Assembly (NCBI RefSeq): GCF_900114005.1
Contig: NZ_FORM01000003.1
Span: forward strand, 1-64,000
DNA length: 64,000 bases
Origin: Olleya namhaensis
GTDB lineage: Bacteria; Bacteroidota; Bacteroidia; Flavobacteriales; Flavobacteriaceae
Reading direction: 5' to 3'
Shown here: positions 17,445-26,566 of the stretch, one piece after another
Numbering within the stretch: the first letter of the stretch is position 1
Layout of the letters: every line of letters starts with the position of its first letter
Notes under the pieces: model-generated
Seen by the model: the letters and a program-made list of their open reading frames with translations, nothing else
Databases searched by the model: none
What the model was told of the DNA's origin: nothing
Translations under genes and position numbers: made by a program

Positions 17445-18620
17445 ATGAAAAACATATTCCTTTTATTAACAGCATTAGTCCTTAGTGGATTTACTGTTAA
17501 TGCAGACACAAATACCACTGTAGATAACGGTGTTATTAACAACTCTTACGTTAGAGGTTATGGTAACTCTTTTATATTTGAAGAAGCAGGAATAGAATTT
17601 TCTGTTTATGCTGATGGGCAGTTTGACTTCTACATGCCAAATTACGGACCACAAGTTAACGTAGACGTAAATAACAGAAACACAAGTATTAGCTTTAATA
17701 CAGGTTACGATTATGGTGCGTATGTGCAGTATGACGAATTTGGAGCTATTATACAAGTAGAAAACACTCCAGTATTCTATGACTATTATGGTCGTGTAAG
17801 TCAAGTTGGAAATGTTTATATAAACTATAACAACAGAGGATATGTAAACCGTGTTGGTGGATTATATGTACACTATAACCGATACAACCGTTATTCTCAC
17901 TGTACAGGATTTATTAACGTGTATAACAGAGCATATGTATACAGATCATGGCATGCATATTATGTATTACCTTCAATACATTACCGTGTATTATACTCTA
18001 CACCTTACAGACAAAATTACACACCTACTAGATACAGATATGATAGACCTTATGTAAACAACAATAGACGTAGAACAGCGGTTGCTAGCAGAAGAGGAAA
18101 CACAATTACTAGAAATAGAGCTTTAGCTTCTAGAAACGAAGGAAGAACACCTAGAGCAAACAGTACACCACGTACAAGAAATAACAAAGTAACACCTAGA
18201 ACAAAAGGTAATACTACTGTAAAGCCTAGAACTAGAAATAACAATGCTACGATTAGTACGCCTAGAACAAGAGGGAATCAAACAGTTAACTCTAAGCCTA
18301 GAACTAGAAACAATAATACTACCACTAGTACACCTAGAACAAGAGGAAACCAAACAACGATCTCTAAGCCTAGAACTAGAAATAATAGCACTACAACTAG
18401 TACGCCTAGAACAAGAGGGAACCAAACAACAACCTCTACGCCTAGAACTAGAAACAATAGTACAACAACTAGTAAACCTAGAACAAGAAATACAGTAAGT
18501 ACAAAATCAAATAGAAGTAATACTAGAACGACAACAACTAGAAAAACGACTTCTAAACCAAGAACAACAGGCTCTAGAAGTACATCTTCTAAAACAAGAA
18601 GTACAAGGTCTAGAAATTAA
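17445..18620 (+). CDS. Secreted protein with YNR repeats and a basic Thr/Arg/Asn tail, paralog 2
   Basis: 391 residues. Signal peptide (cleavage near residue 20, TVNA|DT), then a domain homologous to the 220-aa neighbour: FEEAGIEFSVYADGQFDF followed by YINYNNRGYVNRVGGLYVHYNR repeats (to ~residue 150). The C-terminal ~200 residues are very basic and repetitive, alternating PRTRGNQTT and KPRTRNN units, encoded by 72-bp tandem repeats. Such a tail may bind polyanions such as DNA or polysaccharide, but that is inference. Has its own sigma-54-type promoter. Confidence 0.75.
   Translation: MKNIFLLLTALVLSGFTVNADTNTTVDNGVINNSYVRGYGNSFIFEEAGIEFSVYADGQFDFYMPNYGPQVNVDVNNRNTSISFNTGYDYGAYVQYDEFGAIIQVENTPVFYDYYGRVSQVGNVYINYNNRGYVNRVGGLYVHYNRYNRYSHCTGFINVYNRAYVYRSWHAYYVLPSIHYRVLYSTPYRQNYTPTRYRYDRPYVNNNRRRTAVASRRGNTITRNRALASRNEGRTPRANSTPRTRNNKVTPRTKGNTTVKPRTRNNNATISTPRTRGNQTVNSKPRTRNNNTTTSTPRTRGNQTTISKPRTRNNSTTTSTPRTRGNQTTTSTPRTRNNSTTTSKPRTRNTVSTKSNRSNTRTTTTRKTTSKPRTTGSRSTSSKTRSTRSRN
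18195..18494 (+). repeat. 72-bp tandem repeats in coding sequence
   Basis: Units starting with cctagaac(a)aag recur at 18261, 18333, 18405 and 18477, exactly 72 bases apart, with a more diverged unit from 18195. Each encodes 24 residues (alternating PRTRG and KPRTRN blocks). All spacers keep the frame. Confidence 0.85.
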
Positions 18621-18642
18621 CATAGAATAGTTACAAGATTAG

Positions 18643-18694
18643 AATCCTACAAACGGTTGTTTGCCCTAAAGCAACTGGAAGTAGGATTTTTTTA
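18643..18694 (+). terminator. Long hairpin after the repeat protein gene
   Basis: An 8-bp outer stem (aatcctac/gtaggatt) encloses a smaller gttg/caac stem and ends in seven T. The inner ttgccctaaag also occurs after the paralogous gene, at 17289-17300. Confidence 0.5.
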
Positions 18695-20143
18695 TGGAAT
18701 AAACTTATTTAATAGTTTAGAAATATCCTCAGACAAATTAAATTTATAAACAGAAATCCCATATACAATACTAAGTAGCATTGTTTTTAACAAAATAGCC
18801 AAAATCGGATGACACGAAAACTCCCAAAAGAATAAAGCTAATCCGCAAATCGTAATTAAAAGCAACGTTTTTAGTGTTAAACCTGTAAAAGGATGCATTT
18901 TAAACTTACGATACACAAAGCTAAGTTTAATAATATTATAAGTAAATATCGTGATACAACTCGCGTAAGCTGCTCCGTTAATTCCATATATAGGAATAAA
19001 TACTAAGTTTAAAACCACGGTCAATATTGCTAACATTACACCAAATACTAGCACTACCCTATAATAATCGCTATTAAACAAAATAGCATTATTATTTCCT
19101 ATTAAGTTATCAGACAACTTAGCTAAACCAATAACTAACACCACAAGAAACCCTTCGCTATAATTCTCAGGAATCAAAAGATATAACTTGGATATGTTTA
19201 TGATAATACACAAAAAAATAAAACCGCTTATAATAAATAAGTTGATAGACGTTTTTTGATACAAGGTCTTTAATTCCTCCTTATGTCCTTCGTTTAATAA
19301 TTTTGCAGTTAAAGGATTAGTTATTTGGTGCATTGCTCTTGCTGGCACACCAATTACCGTAGCAATATAGATTGCTACACCATAATAAGCTACATTATTA
19401 AGCGCTTGAAACTGTCCTAACATAAACTTATCTATTTCTAAGATAATATTAGCTACAGAGCCTGCTATAATAATTAAAGCAGAGTATTTTAAAATACTAG
19501 ATAAATTAGGGATTTTAGTCCATTTAAAACTAGGCATTCTCAAGCTAAAAGCATACAATTTCATTATCAAAGCACGCGCTATATATACTATAACAATCCC
19601 ATAAATTAATTGGTCTACCGTTAGATAACCAAAATAAAGTGCTATTAATAAAATAGAGGTTGCTACTCTATGAAAGACTTCGCTCATAAAATTACCAAAA
19701 ACACTTTGTAACTGCACTTTGCTCCACGCATAAAACACCTCAAAATAAGCAAATGCAGCTGCAGACACATAAATTAACCACGTGTAATCCTTTATTATCG
19801 CATTTTTTTTAGATAGCCAATTCGCAATCACATCAAAAGCAAAATGCGTCAGTAAACCTAAAGGAATAATAAGAAACAAAGGCAGTATCAACATCAAACT
19901 TAAAAAGCTATTTTGCGATTGTCTTGTCTTAAACGACGAATAAAACTTAACGATAGTATTATGTACTCCAAATGCCATAAATGGCATTAATATACTAGCG
20001 GTAGACAATATAAAAGTTATTAAACCAAAATACTGTTCCGTTAAAAATTGAGTGTACAAAAAAATAACATTAATAGCGCCTACTCCAAAACCAAAGTACG
20101 TGACAATAGTGTTTTTTATAGATTGATTAATGACTATTCCCAT
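18692..20143 (-). CDS. Polysaccharide flippase (Wzx/MATE-like)
   Basis: 483 residues with about 12-14 predicted membrane helices and a starting MGIVINQSIKNTIVTYFGFGVGAINVIFLYTQFL, typical of the oligosaccharide flippase / polysaccharide biosynthesis protein family. It would move lipid-linked sugars across the inner membrane. It is the last gene of a minus-strand run (DUF4834, YfhO, GT4, flippase) with gaps of only 29-36 bp, which supports a role in surface glycan assembly. The exact glycan is unknown. Confidence 0.85.
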   Translation of the reverse strand: MGIVINQSIKNTIVTYFGFGVGAINVIFLYTQFLTEQYFGLITFILSTASILMPFMAFGVHNTIVKFYSSFKTRQSQNSFLSLMLILPLFLIIPLGLLTHFAFDVIANWLSKKNAIIKDYTWLIYVSAAAFAYFEVFYAWSKVQLQSVFGNFMSEVFHRVATSILLIALYFGYLTVDQLIYGIVIVYIARALIMKLYAFSLRMPSFKWTKIPNLSSILKYSALIIIAGSVANIILEIDKFMLGQFQALNNVAYYGVAIYIATVIGVPARAMHQITNPLTAKLLNEGHKEELKTLYQKTSINLFIISGFIFLCIIINISKLYLLIPENYSEGFLVVLVIGLAKLSDNLIGNNNAILFNSDYYRVVLVFGVMLAILTVVLNLVFIPIYGINGAAYASCITIFTYNIIKLSFVYRKFKMHPFTGLTLKTLLLITICGLALFFWEFSCHPILAILLKTMLLSIVYGISVYKFNLSEDISKLLNKFIP

Positions 20144-20172
20144 AAATTAAAAGATATTAAAACCCTAAGGTA

Positions 20173-21456
20173 TTAAGGATTTATAAACTGTGCTAAATTC
20201 TTGGTTAGTTGTTGTCTAGAATACTTCTGTAAACCAATTGGATTTGTTTTTAAATCTCCTTTTTTAAAGGCTTCAAAATGTTGTTTTATAGTCAACTTTA
20301 AAGCATCGTAATCTTGGTAATTAAAAAACTGTCCTGTATTAGTTTCTTTAATAATAGAAGCCACATCTGCACCAATTGGGCCTAATGCAATTATAGGTCT
20401 ATTAGCAACCATGTACTCAAATAACTTACCTGGTATTATTGCTTTAGTAATTTCAGAATCTATCTCAATCAATAATAATAATTGCGACTTTTTCTGAAAC
20501 ATAATTGCTTCACTATGTGAAACATAACCAATGTTATTTAAACTGTTAGTTAAATCGTTAATTTCAATAGATTGAAGCACTTCTTTACCAACAGCACCAA
20601 CCAAATTCAACTGAAAATTTGATGCAAAATCTGAATCTTCATTAATTAAATCACGCAATACTTTCCACAATACTTCAGGGTTTCTTTTTGATAATAACGA
20701 ACCAATATGAGAGAGTGTAAACTTTTTATCCAATCCAAATGTTGTTACTTTTTCATGGTCATAACCATTGGTAATAACCTGAATAGGCTGTGTTGTAATT
20801 TGCTCAAACTCTACCTTAGTGCTAGGACTAGTTACTATAATTTTATTAGCATTATTAAGTACTTTTTTTTCTAAATTCTTGTGCTTAATTTTAGATGCAG
20901 ACGTTAATTTTAGTTGCTTATGGTAGCCAATAGTTGTCCAAGGATCTCTAAAATCCGCAATCCAAGTCACGTCTAATTTTTGCTGTAATTCTAAACCTAT
21001 TAAATGTAAACTGTGCGGTGGACCACTTGTAATAATCGTATCTATATTAAAATCTTTAATATAAGTTGACAAGTATTTAACAGACGGTTTTACCCAATTT
21101 TTTCGCGCATCAGGAATAAAAAAATTACCTCTTACAAATAGCATCAAACGCTCCATTAAGCTCTGCTTTTCCTTTTCGGCAATAATCCCTTTACTAATCG
21201 TTTTACTTTTCTTAGAAAACAATTGCGCTATCTTATAAGGCTCTTTAATATGTTGTTTAATAACTGTTAAATCAGGATTAACCTGATCAGCCAAACTAGC
21301 ATCTGTAATAGGATAACTAGCGTTTGACGGACAATATACAATAGGTTCTATATTAAATTCTGGTAAGTACTTTACAAATTTTAACCACCGCTGTACGCCT
21401 GGACCTCCTGCTGGTGGCCAATAATAAGTAATTATAAGTACTTTTTTTTTATTCAT
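20173..21456 (-). CDS. Glycosyltransferase family 4-like protein
   Basis: 427 residues with the GT-B fold pattern. The N-terminal domain begins KKVLIITYYWPPAGGPGVQRWLKFVKYL (residues 3-30), typical of GT4 members that act on surface sugars, and TSGPPHSLHLIGL lies near 145. The C-terminal half contains LSHIGSLLSKRNPEVL and PGKLFEYMVANRPIIALGP near 345, the nucleotide-sugar-binding E-x7-E region. Donor and acceptor are unknown. Inside the glycan operon, 29 bp before the flippase gene. Confidence 0.88.
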   Translation of the reverse strand: MNKKKVLIITYYWPPAGGPGVQRWLKFVKYLPEFNIEPIVYCPSNASYPITDASLADQVNPDLTVIKQHIKEPYKIAQLFSKKSKTISKGIIAEKEKQSLMERLMLFVRGNFFIPDARKNWVKPSVKYLSTYIKDFNIDTIITSGPPHSLHLIGLELQQKLDVTWIADFRDPWTTIGYHKQLKLTSASKIKHKNLEKKVLNNANKIIVTSPSTKVEFEQITTQPIQVITNGYDHEKVTTFGLDKKFTLSHIGSLLSKRNPEVLWKVLRDLINEDSDFASNFQLNLVGAVGKEVLQSIEINDLTNSLNNIGYVSHSEAIMFQKKSQLLLLIEIDSEITKAIIPGKLFEYMVANRPIIALGPIGADVASIIKETNTGQFFNYQDYDALKLTIKQHFEAFKKGDLKTNPIGLQKYSRQQLTKNLAQFINP

Positions 21457-21461
21457 TATAT

Positions 21462-21477
21462 AACGCTTTCGCGGAAT
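21462..21477. repeat. 5'-UTR palindrome before the glycosyltransferase gene
   Basis: attccgcgaaagcgtt on the minus strand, ending about five bases before the start codon. It resembles the elements before gcvT and yebC. Confidence 0.35.
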
Positions 21478-21492
21478 TTATGCCTTGACGTA

Positions 21493-23931
21493 TTAATCCT
21501 TTTGGTTTCCTAGATAATTTTTATATCCAAAAAACAAACCTCCAAGTACAAGCAAAGCTAATAACACAGAACTAGCCAAAGCAATAGTACCTCCCGTTTT
21601 AACCACTTGAGGTTCAAATTTAAAAGTCACGGTGTGTTTCCCTTTAGGGATTTCCATACCACGTAAAGCATAATCTACCTTATAATGTGGTTTTAATTGC
21701 CCATCTATATAAGCATTCCAACCATTAGCATAATACATTTCAGAAAACACTGCAAAACCATTGTTACTGTTCTCAGAGCTATATTCAATTAGATTGGGAG
21801 CGTACGCTTTTACTTTAATCGAAGCTAAAGAATCCGTTGTAAATGATTTAGGTAAATTAGTTTTCCCTTTAAATTCTGATGAATACACAGCTGTTTCTTT
21901 TGATTTTAAAGACTCTAAAGCCAATAACTCATCCGTTTCTGAAGCTACTTTTTCAAGATTTGAAACAAACCATGCGTTTCCGTTTGCATCATTATTAACG
22001 TAAGGAAATGGTTTTTCATCTTCACCTGCACCAATAATGTATTTCGCGTTAAGCAGACTTAATACATTAATATTGTTTTTGTAGATGTAAAATTCATATA
22101 AATCCTGAAAACGTTTTGGTTTGGCAGCATGATATCCTCCTAAAGCATTATGAAAATAACTGGTTTTTGCACCGCCAGACGTCATATCATATACTCTATA
22201 ATTAGACTTGTCTTTTAATATTTGTAAGTCGGCTTTATTAGCTTCGTAAGGACGTTCCATTTGGAACTTAGACACAAAATCATCATTATTTACATAACGC
22301 TTATCAACACTAACTAAATCCACAACAATTAAAAGTCCTAAAATAATAATGACTTTGGTTTCGTTTAATTTCTGTTTTAAAAATAAGTAAATAACACCTG
22401 CAGCTAACAAAACAAATAGCAACGTTCTAAGTGTGTCTGTTGTAAAAAAGCTAGCTCTATCGACTTTTAACGCATCTAAAAACGCTTGACCATTACCTTC
22501 TCTAATGCGTCCATCCATTCCGCCTACAAAATCAAAAAGACCAATGGTTTTAGCAACCAAAAATAAAACGGATAACCCTCCGGTAATAAATACCGTATAT
22601 TTTAAAGCCTTTACTTTTTCTTCTGTTTTAACAACGTCATTAAACAGTCTAACCAAAGCAAATACAGCTAAAACGGGAATACATAATTCTAAAATAACTT
22701 GTATAGAACTAACTGCTCTAAACTTATTATATAGTGGTACAAAATTTATAAATAAGTCAGTTAAAAACTCTAAATTCTTTCCGTACGATAATAATAACGA
22801 TAAGATAGTACCGCCAACTAGCCACCACTTTAAGCGTCCTTTGACTAAAAACAAACCAAGTACAAACAAAAAGATAACCACTGCTCCAATATAAGCAGGC
22901 GCTTCCACTATGGTTTGACTTCCCCAATACGTAGGCAAGCTTTTTGTATATTCTTTAGCATTACTGGCAGGTACACCTTGCGCCACTATATATTTAAATA
23001 CAGCAGAGTTTTCTCCAACATCTTCACCGCTACCTCCTCCTAAAAATCTTGGAATAAATAAGTTAAAAGTTTCAAGTTTTCCATAACTATATTCTGTGAT
23101 ATACTCCTTACTTAACCCATTACTGCTTTCTCTTTTAGAGCCATCAGGGTTTATGGTTAAAGCACTTTTACCACGTGTACTTTCCTTAACATAATCTTGC
23201 GTAGCTAATATATTTGTAGCATTTAAACCTATTGCCAACACTACTGCTGCCGATAAGACACCAACCGCTTTGAAAAAATGTGGCAACATTTTTTTTCTGT
23301 AAGCATCTACTAAATAAGCAATACCCAATACCAACACTAATAAAAGCAAATAATAGGTCATTTGATAATGGTTAGCCACCAACTCTAAGCCCATAGCAAT
23401 TGCTGTTAACAAGAAACCCCCAACAAACTTACCTCTAAATGTTAGTAAAATACCACTTAAAACTAATGGCATATAAGCAATAGCATGTGCTTTACTATTA
23501 TGTCCAACACCAAGAATTATAATCAGATATGTAGAAAAACCGAAGGCTAGTGCCCCCAGTCCAGCAAGTTTCCAATCTACCTTTAATACTAAAAGTAAAA
23601 TATAAAAACCTAAAAAGTATAGAAACAAATAATCCGCAGGTCTTGGTAAAAACCGTAAGGATAAGTCTAATTTTTTAATATAATTGTGTGGGTATTTTGC
23701 TCCTAATTGATAGGTTGGCATACCTCCAAATGCGCTGTTAGTCCAATATGTTTCTTCACCTGTTTTGGTTTTGAAATCCTTTTGTTGCTTAGCCATTCCG
23801 GTGTAATGCACAATATCACTTTGGTAAATAACTTTACCTTGTAAAACAGGACTAAAATAGGCTAAAGAGCAAACAATAAATCCTACCAAAACTAAAAGAT
23901 GTGGTAAGATTTTTTTTAACGAAAATTGCAT
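21493..23931 (-). CDS. YfhO family membrane protein
   Basis: 812 residues. About 12-13 membrane helices fill residues 1-530, followed by a large extracytoplasmic domain (~540-780) and a last helix near the C-terminus (~785-805). The layout and sequences such as FGGMPTYQL near residue 70 and YANGWNAYIDG near 735 match the YfhO family. These proteins are GT-C-like and are linked to glycosylation of lipoteichoic acid or surface glycans in other bacteria. Located in the glycan operon. Confidence 0.88.
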   Translation of the reverse strand: MQFSLKKILPHLLVLVGFIVCSLAYFSPVLQGKVIYQSDIVHYTGMAKQQKDFKTKTGEETYWTNSAFGGMPTYQLGAKYPHNYIKKLDLSLRFLPRPADYLFLYFLGFYILLLVLKVDWKLAGLGALAFGFSTYLIIILGVGHNSKAHAIAYMPLVLSGILLTFRGKFVGGFLLTAIAMGLELVANHYQMTYYLLLLVLVLGIAYLVDAYRKKMLPHFFKAVGVLSAAVVLAIGLNATNILATQDYVKESTRGKSALTINPDGSKRESSNGLSKEYITEYSYGKLETFNLFIPRFLGGGSGEDVGENSAVFKYIVAQGVPASNAKEYTKSLPTYWGSQTIVEAPAYIGAVVIFLFVLGLFLVKGRLKWWLVGGTILSLLLSYGKNLEFLTDLFINFVPLYNKFRAVSSIQVILELCIPVLAVFALVRLFNDVVKTEEKVKALKYTVFITGGLSVLFLVAKTIGLFDFVGGMDGRIREGNGQAFLDALKVDRASFFTTDTLRTLLFVLLAAGVIYLFLKQKLNETKVIIILGLLIVVDLVSVDKRYVNNDDFVSKFQMERPYEANKADLQILKDKSNYRVYDMTSGGAKTSYFHNALGGYHAAKPKRFQDLYEFYIYKNNINVLSLLNAKYIIGAGEDEKPFPYVNNDANGNAWFVSNLEKVASETDELLALESLKSKETAVYSSEFKGKTNLPKSFTTDSLASIKVKAYAPNLIEYSSENSNNGFAVFSEMYYANGWNAYIDGQLKPHYKVDYALRGMEIPKGKHTVTFKFEPQVVKTGGTIALASSVLLALLVLGGLFFGYKNYLGNQKD

Positions 23932-23961
23932 AAATGATTTTAAAAAGTATGAGGTTGAAAA

Positions 23962-24204
23962 TTACTCAATTTCTTCGTAATCTACATACTCCCCTACATT
24001 TTTATTTGAAGATTTATTATTAGGCATTTTATCTATAGATATTTCTCCTTCTTTTGTAGTTGGTTCTGCTTTTTGTTGGTTAAAACCGCCATTAAAACGT
24101 TGACCCGCTTTTTTGACTGCATATTTAAAAAGCGCAGGTGCAAAAAGCTTTGACAAAAACTTTAAGGCGAAATAAAATAATAATATGTATAATATAAATT
24201 TCAT
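23962..24204 (-). CDS. DUF4834 family small membrane protein
   Basis: 80 residues. One N-terminal hydrophobic helix (residues ~3-25, FILYILLFYFALKFLSKL), then a basic stretch and an acidic C-terminus ending in DYEEIE. It matches the small DUF4834 proteins common in Bacteroidota, whose function is unknown. It heads the glycan operon, 30 bp before the YfhO gene. Confidence 0.8.
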   Translation of the reverse strand: MKFILYILLFYFALKFLSKLFAPALFKYAVKKAGQRFNGGFNQQKAEPTTKEGEISIDKMPNNKSSNKNVGEYVDYEEIE

Positions 24205-24288
24205 GTGAAAAAAAAGTTGTTATAAAACAAAAATACAATTCTTCAGTTTTAAATTAAGTTTTAAATACATAAAAAAAATATAAAATCT

Positions 24289-24296
24289 TATATTTG
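24289..24296 (+). promoter_or_regulatory. -7 promoter box
   Basis: TATATTTG matches TAnnTTTG, 17 bases before the ATG of the outer-membrane protein gene at 24314. Confidence 0.45.
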
Positions 24297-24313
24297 ACTT
24301 TAAACAATAATAT

Positions 24314-25372
24314 ATGCTTAACCCAAAATTAATATTGCAGTATATTCTGCTATTAGCAAGTATCACTGCTACTGCCCAATATACAGATGTCATAAATTCT
24401 AACAGACCTGGAGTATCTAGAAGTGCTTTTGCTGTAGGAAAAAATGTAGCCCAACTAGAAGTTGGTCCTTATATAGTTAAAGAAGAACATACGCCACTAA
24501 AAAATGAAGTTTCAGGATTTGGAATTGACTTTGCGGCACGTTATGGTTTGGTTTGGGAGCAATTAGAATTAAATATTGAAGGAAGTTACCAAAATGACAC
24601 CTTTACTGATAACCGCTCTTCTGCATTTCCTGTAGAATCAGACCGTGCTAATTTTAGATATTTGACAGTTGGTGCTAAATATTTGGTTTACGATCCTTAT
24701 AAAAAAAGAGGTGAAGAAAAACCGAATTTATATAGCTACCATGCAAACAAGAAATTTAAATGGAGTAATTTAATACCAGCAGTTGCCGTATATGTGGGAG
24801 TTAACTATGATGCTGACAACAACAGTTATGTTCCTTATAGCAACCCGTTTACAAGCCCTAATTACGAAGGTGGTTTTACACCTAAAGTAATGATTGCTAC
24901 TCAAAACAACTTTAGCAGTGGATGGGTATTAGTAACCAATTTTTCTAAAGACAGAATTGGATCAGATTTTTCTGATTTTGAATATATAGTAACATTAACT
25001 AAAGCCATTAATCAACAATGGGTGTTATTTGGAGAAACGCAAGGGATTAAAAGTGACTACTACGCAGATAACTTATTTAGGTTTGGTGGCGCCTATTTAT
25101 GGAATAAAGATTTCCAATTAGATACAGCTGTGACTTTTAATACTAAAGATACACCATCTGTATTTGGAGTAAACATTGGTGCTTCTTACCGTTTAGATTT
25201 TCATAAAGACCCTGAAGTAGACAAAGACAATGGTACTGATGTTTTAGAAGAATACGAAAGAAAAGCAAATAAGAAAAAGAAGAAGAAAAAAGATGGAGAC
25301 CCTGATACTCCAGAAGATTCAGGAAAACGAAAAAAAGAAACTCAAGAAATTGATTTCGATGACGAAAATTAA
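24314..25372 (+). CDS. Outer-membrane beta-barrel protein (MetA-pathway/transporter-like)
   Basis: 352 residues. A signal peptide ends near residue 21 (TATA|QY). SNRPGVSRSAFAVGKNVAQLEVGPY follows, the opening typical of the 'MetA-pathway of phenol degradation' outer-membrane family, and then alternating amphipathic beta strands to ~300. The C-terminal ~50 residues are highly charged (Lys/Asp/Glu-rich), which is unusual for a barrel and may be a periplasmic tail. It is cotranscribed with the GNAT-like gene 15 bp downstream. Transported substrate unknown. Confidence 0.7.
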   Translation: MLNPKLILQYILLLASITATAQYTDVINSNRPGVSRSAFAVGKNVAQLEVGPYIVKEEHTPLKNEVSGFGIDFAARYGLVWEQLELNIEGSYQNDTFTDNRSSAFPVESDRANFRYLTVGAKYLVYDPYKKRGEEKPNLYSYHANKKFKWSNLIPAVAVYVGVNYDADNNSYVPYSNPFTSPNYEGGFTPKVMIATQNNFSSGWVLVTNFSKDRIGSDFSDFEYIVTLTKAINQQWVLFGETQGIKSDYYADNLFRFGGAYLWNKDFQLDTAVTFNTKDTPSVFGVNIGASYRLDFHKDPEVDKDNGTDVLEEYERKANKKKKKKKDGDPDTPEDSGKRKKETQEIDFDDEN

Positions 25373-25387
25373 CCCTTTCTTTTTTAT

Positions 25388-26509
25388 ATGATTACAACCA
25401 AAAAAGTAGTTTCAAAAGCAGATTACAAAGCATTTGTTAAATTTCCATTCGATATATATAAAGATTCCAAGTATTGGGTTCCTCCTATTATTAGCCAAGA
25501 ATTAGCTACGTTTGATACAAAAAAAAATCCAATCTTTAATGATGCTGAAGCCACATTGTTTTTAGCTTATAAAGACAATAAAATTGTAGGGCGTATAGCT
25601 GCCATAATAAACTGGCTAGAAGTAAAAGATCAAAACATCAAAAAAATGCGTTTTGGTTGGTTTGACTTTATTGATGACCAAGACGTCAGTAAAGCTTTAT
25701 TAGAAGAGGTTTACAACATAGGAAAAGCAAACAGCTTAGTTTACACAGAAGGTCCTGTAGGATTTTCTAATTTAGATAAAGTTGGTGTTATTACGGAAGG
25801 TTTTGATACTGTTGGAAACATGATAACGTGGTATAATCACCCCTATTATGTTAACCATTATAAAGCTCATGGCTTTTCTGTTGAAAAAAAATACTCTGAA
25901 AATCGCTTTCCTTTTGAAAACGTAAAACCAGAATTTTTCTATAAAGCGCAAGAATTAATCAAGCGTCGCTATCAGTTAACTGCTTTAGATTTGAAAAAAA
26001 CATCTGAAGTTATGCCATACGTAGATCAGATGTTTGATTTATTTAATGATAGCTATGCATCTTTGTCATCCTTTGTGGCTATTACAGACATTCAAAAGGA
26101 ATATTTTAAAAAGAAATTTATCAGTTTTATAAATCCAGAGTACATCAAGTTTGTACTAGATAAAGATAAAAAACTAGTTGCTTTTGCGGTCGTAATGCCA
26201 AGATTTGCAAGTGCATTAAAACAGATGAATGGTAAACTTTTTCCTTTAGGGTTTTTGAAGTTACTAAAAGCTAAAAAAGAAAGTAAAGATGTTATGTTTT
26301 ACTTAATTGGTGTACATCCTGATTATCAAAATAAGGGTGTCCATGCTGTTATTTTTAATGAATACTATAACACATTTACTGAAAAAGGTATACAAACCTG
26401 TTACAGAACACCAGAACTAGAAGATAATGAAGCTATACATAAAATATGGAAGCATTTTGATCCAGAAGTATATATTAGACGTTGTACCTTCAAAAAGGAA
26501 CTACACTAA
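25388..26509 (+). CDS. GNAT-like acyltransferase family protein
   Basis: 373 residues. The N-terminal half begins KADYKAFVKFPFDIYKDSKYWVPP and contains EGPVGFSNLDKVGVITEGFD near 125. The C-terminal half has a GNAT-like fold with LIGVHPDYQNKGVHAVIFNEYY (~305-325). Homologues in flavobacteria are often auto-labelled GTP cyclohydrolase, but I see no cyclohydrolase zinc or active-site motif, so that name is not supported. Substrate unknown. Follows the barrel gene by 15 bp and ends at a strong terminator. Confidence 0.65.
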   Translation: MITTKKVVSKADYKAFVKFPFDIYKDSKYWVPPIISQELATFDTKKNPIFNDAEATLFLAYKDNKIVGRIAAIINWLEVKDQNIKKMRFGWFDFIDDQDVSKALLEEVYNIGKANSLVYTEGPVGFSNLDKVGVITEGFDTVGNMITWYNHPYYVNHYKAHGFSVEKKYSENRFPFENVKPEFFYKAQELIKRRYQLTALDLKKTSEVMPYVDQMFDLFNDSYASLSSFVAITDIQKEYFKKKFISFINPEYIKFVLDKDKKLVAFAVVMPRFASALKQMNGKLFPLGFLKLLKAKKESKDVMFYLIGVHPDYQNKGVHAVIFNEYYNTFTEKGIQTCYRTPELEDNEAIHKIWKHFDPEVYIRRCTFKKELH

Positions 26510-26512
26510 AAC

Positions 26513-26547
26513 AAAAAATCCGATTCTTACGAATCGGATTTTTTTAT
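26513..26547. terminator. Bidirectional terminator
   Basis: An 8-bp stem (tccgattc/gaatcgga) with loop ttac and A/T tracts, between convergent genes. Confidence 0.9.
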
Positions 26548-26566
26548 ATATTATATTTATTACTTC

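Noticed and set aside
18195-18494. Regular repeats that look like a CRISPR array
   Set aside because: The 72-bp period is in frame and encodes repeating PRTRG/KPRTRN units; there are no unique spacers and no cas genes.
22505-22894. 129-codon open frame on the plus strand
   Set aside because: It is a shadow of the YfhO gene on the other strand, with no promoter or domain.
25388-26509. GTP cyclohydrolase annotation
   Set aside because: The sequence shows a GNAT-like CoA loop and no cyclohydrolase zinc-binding or active-site motif.
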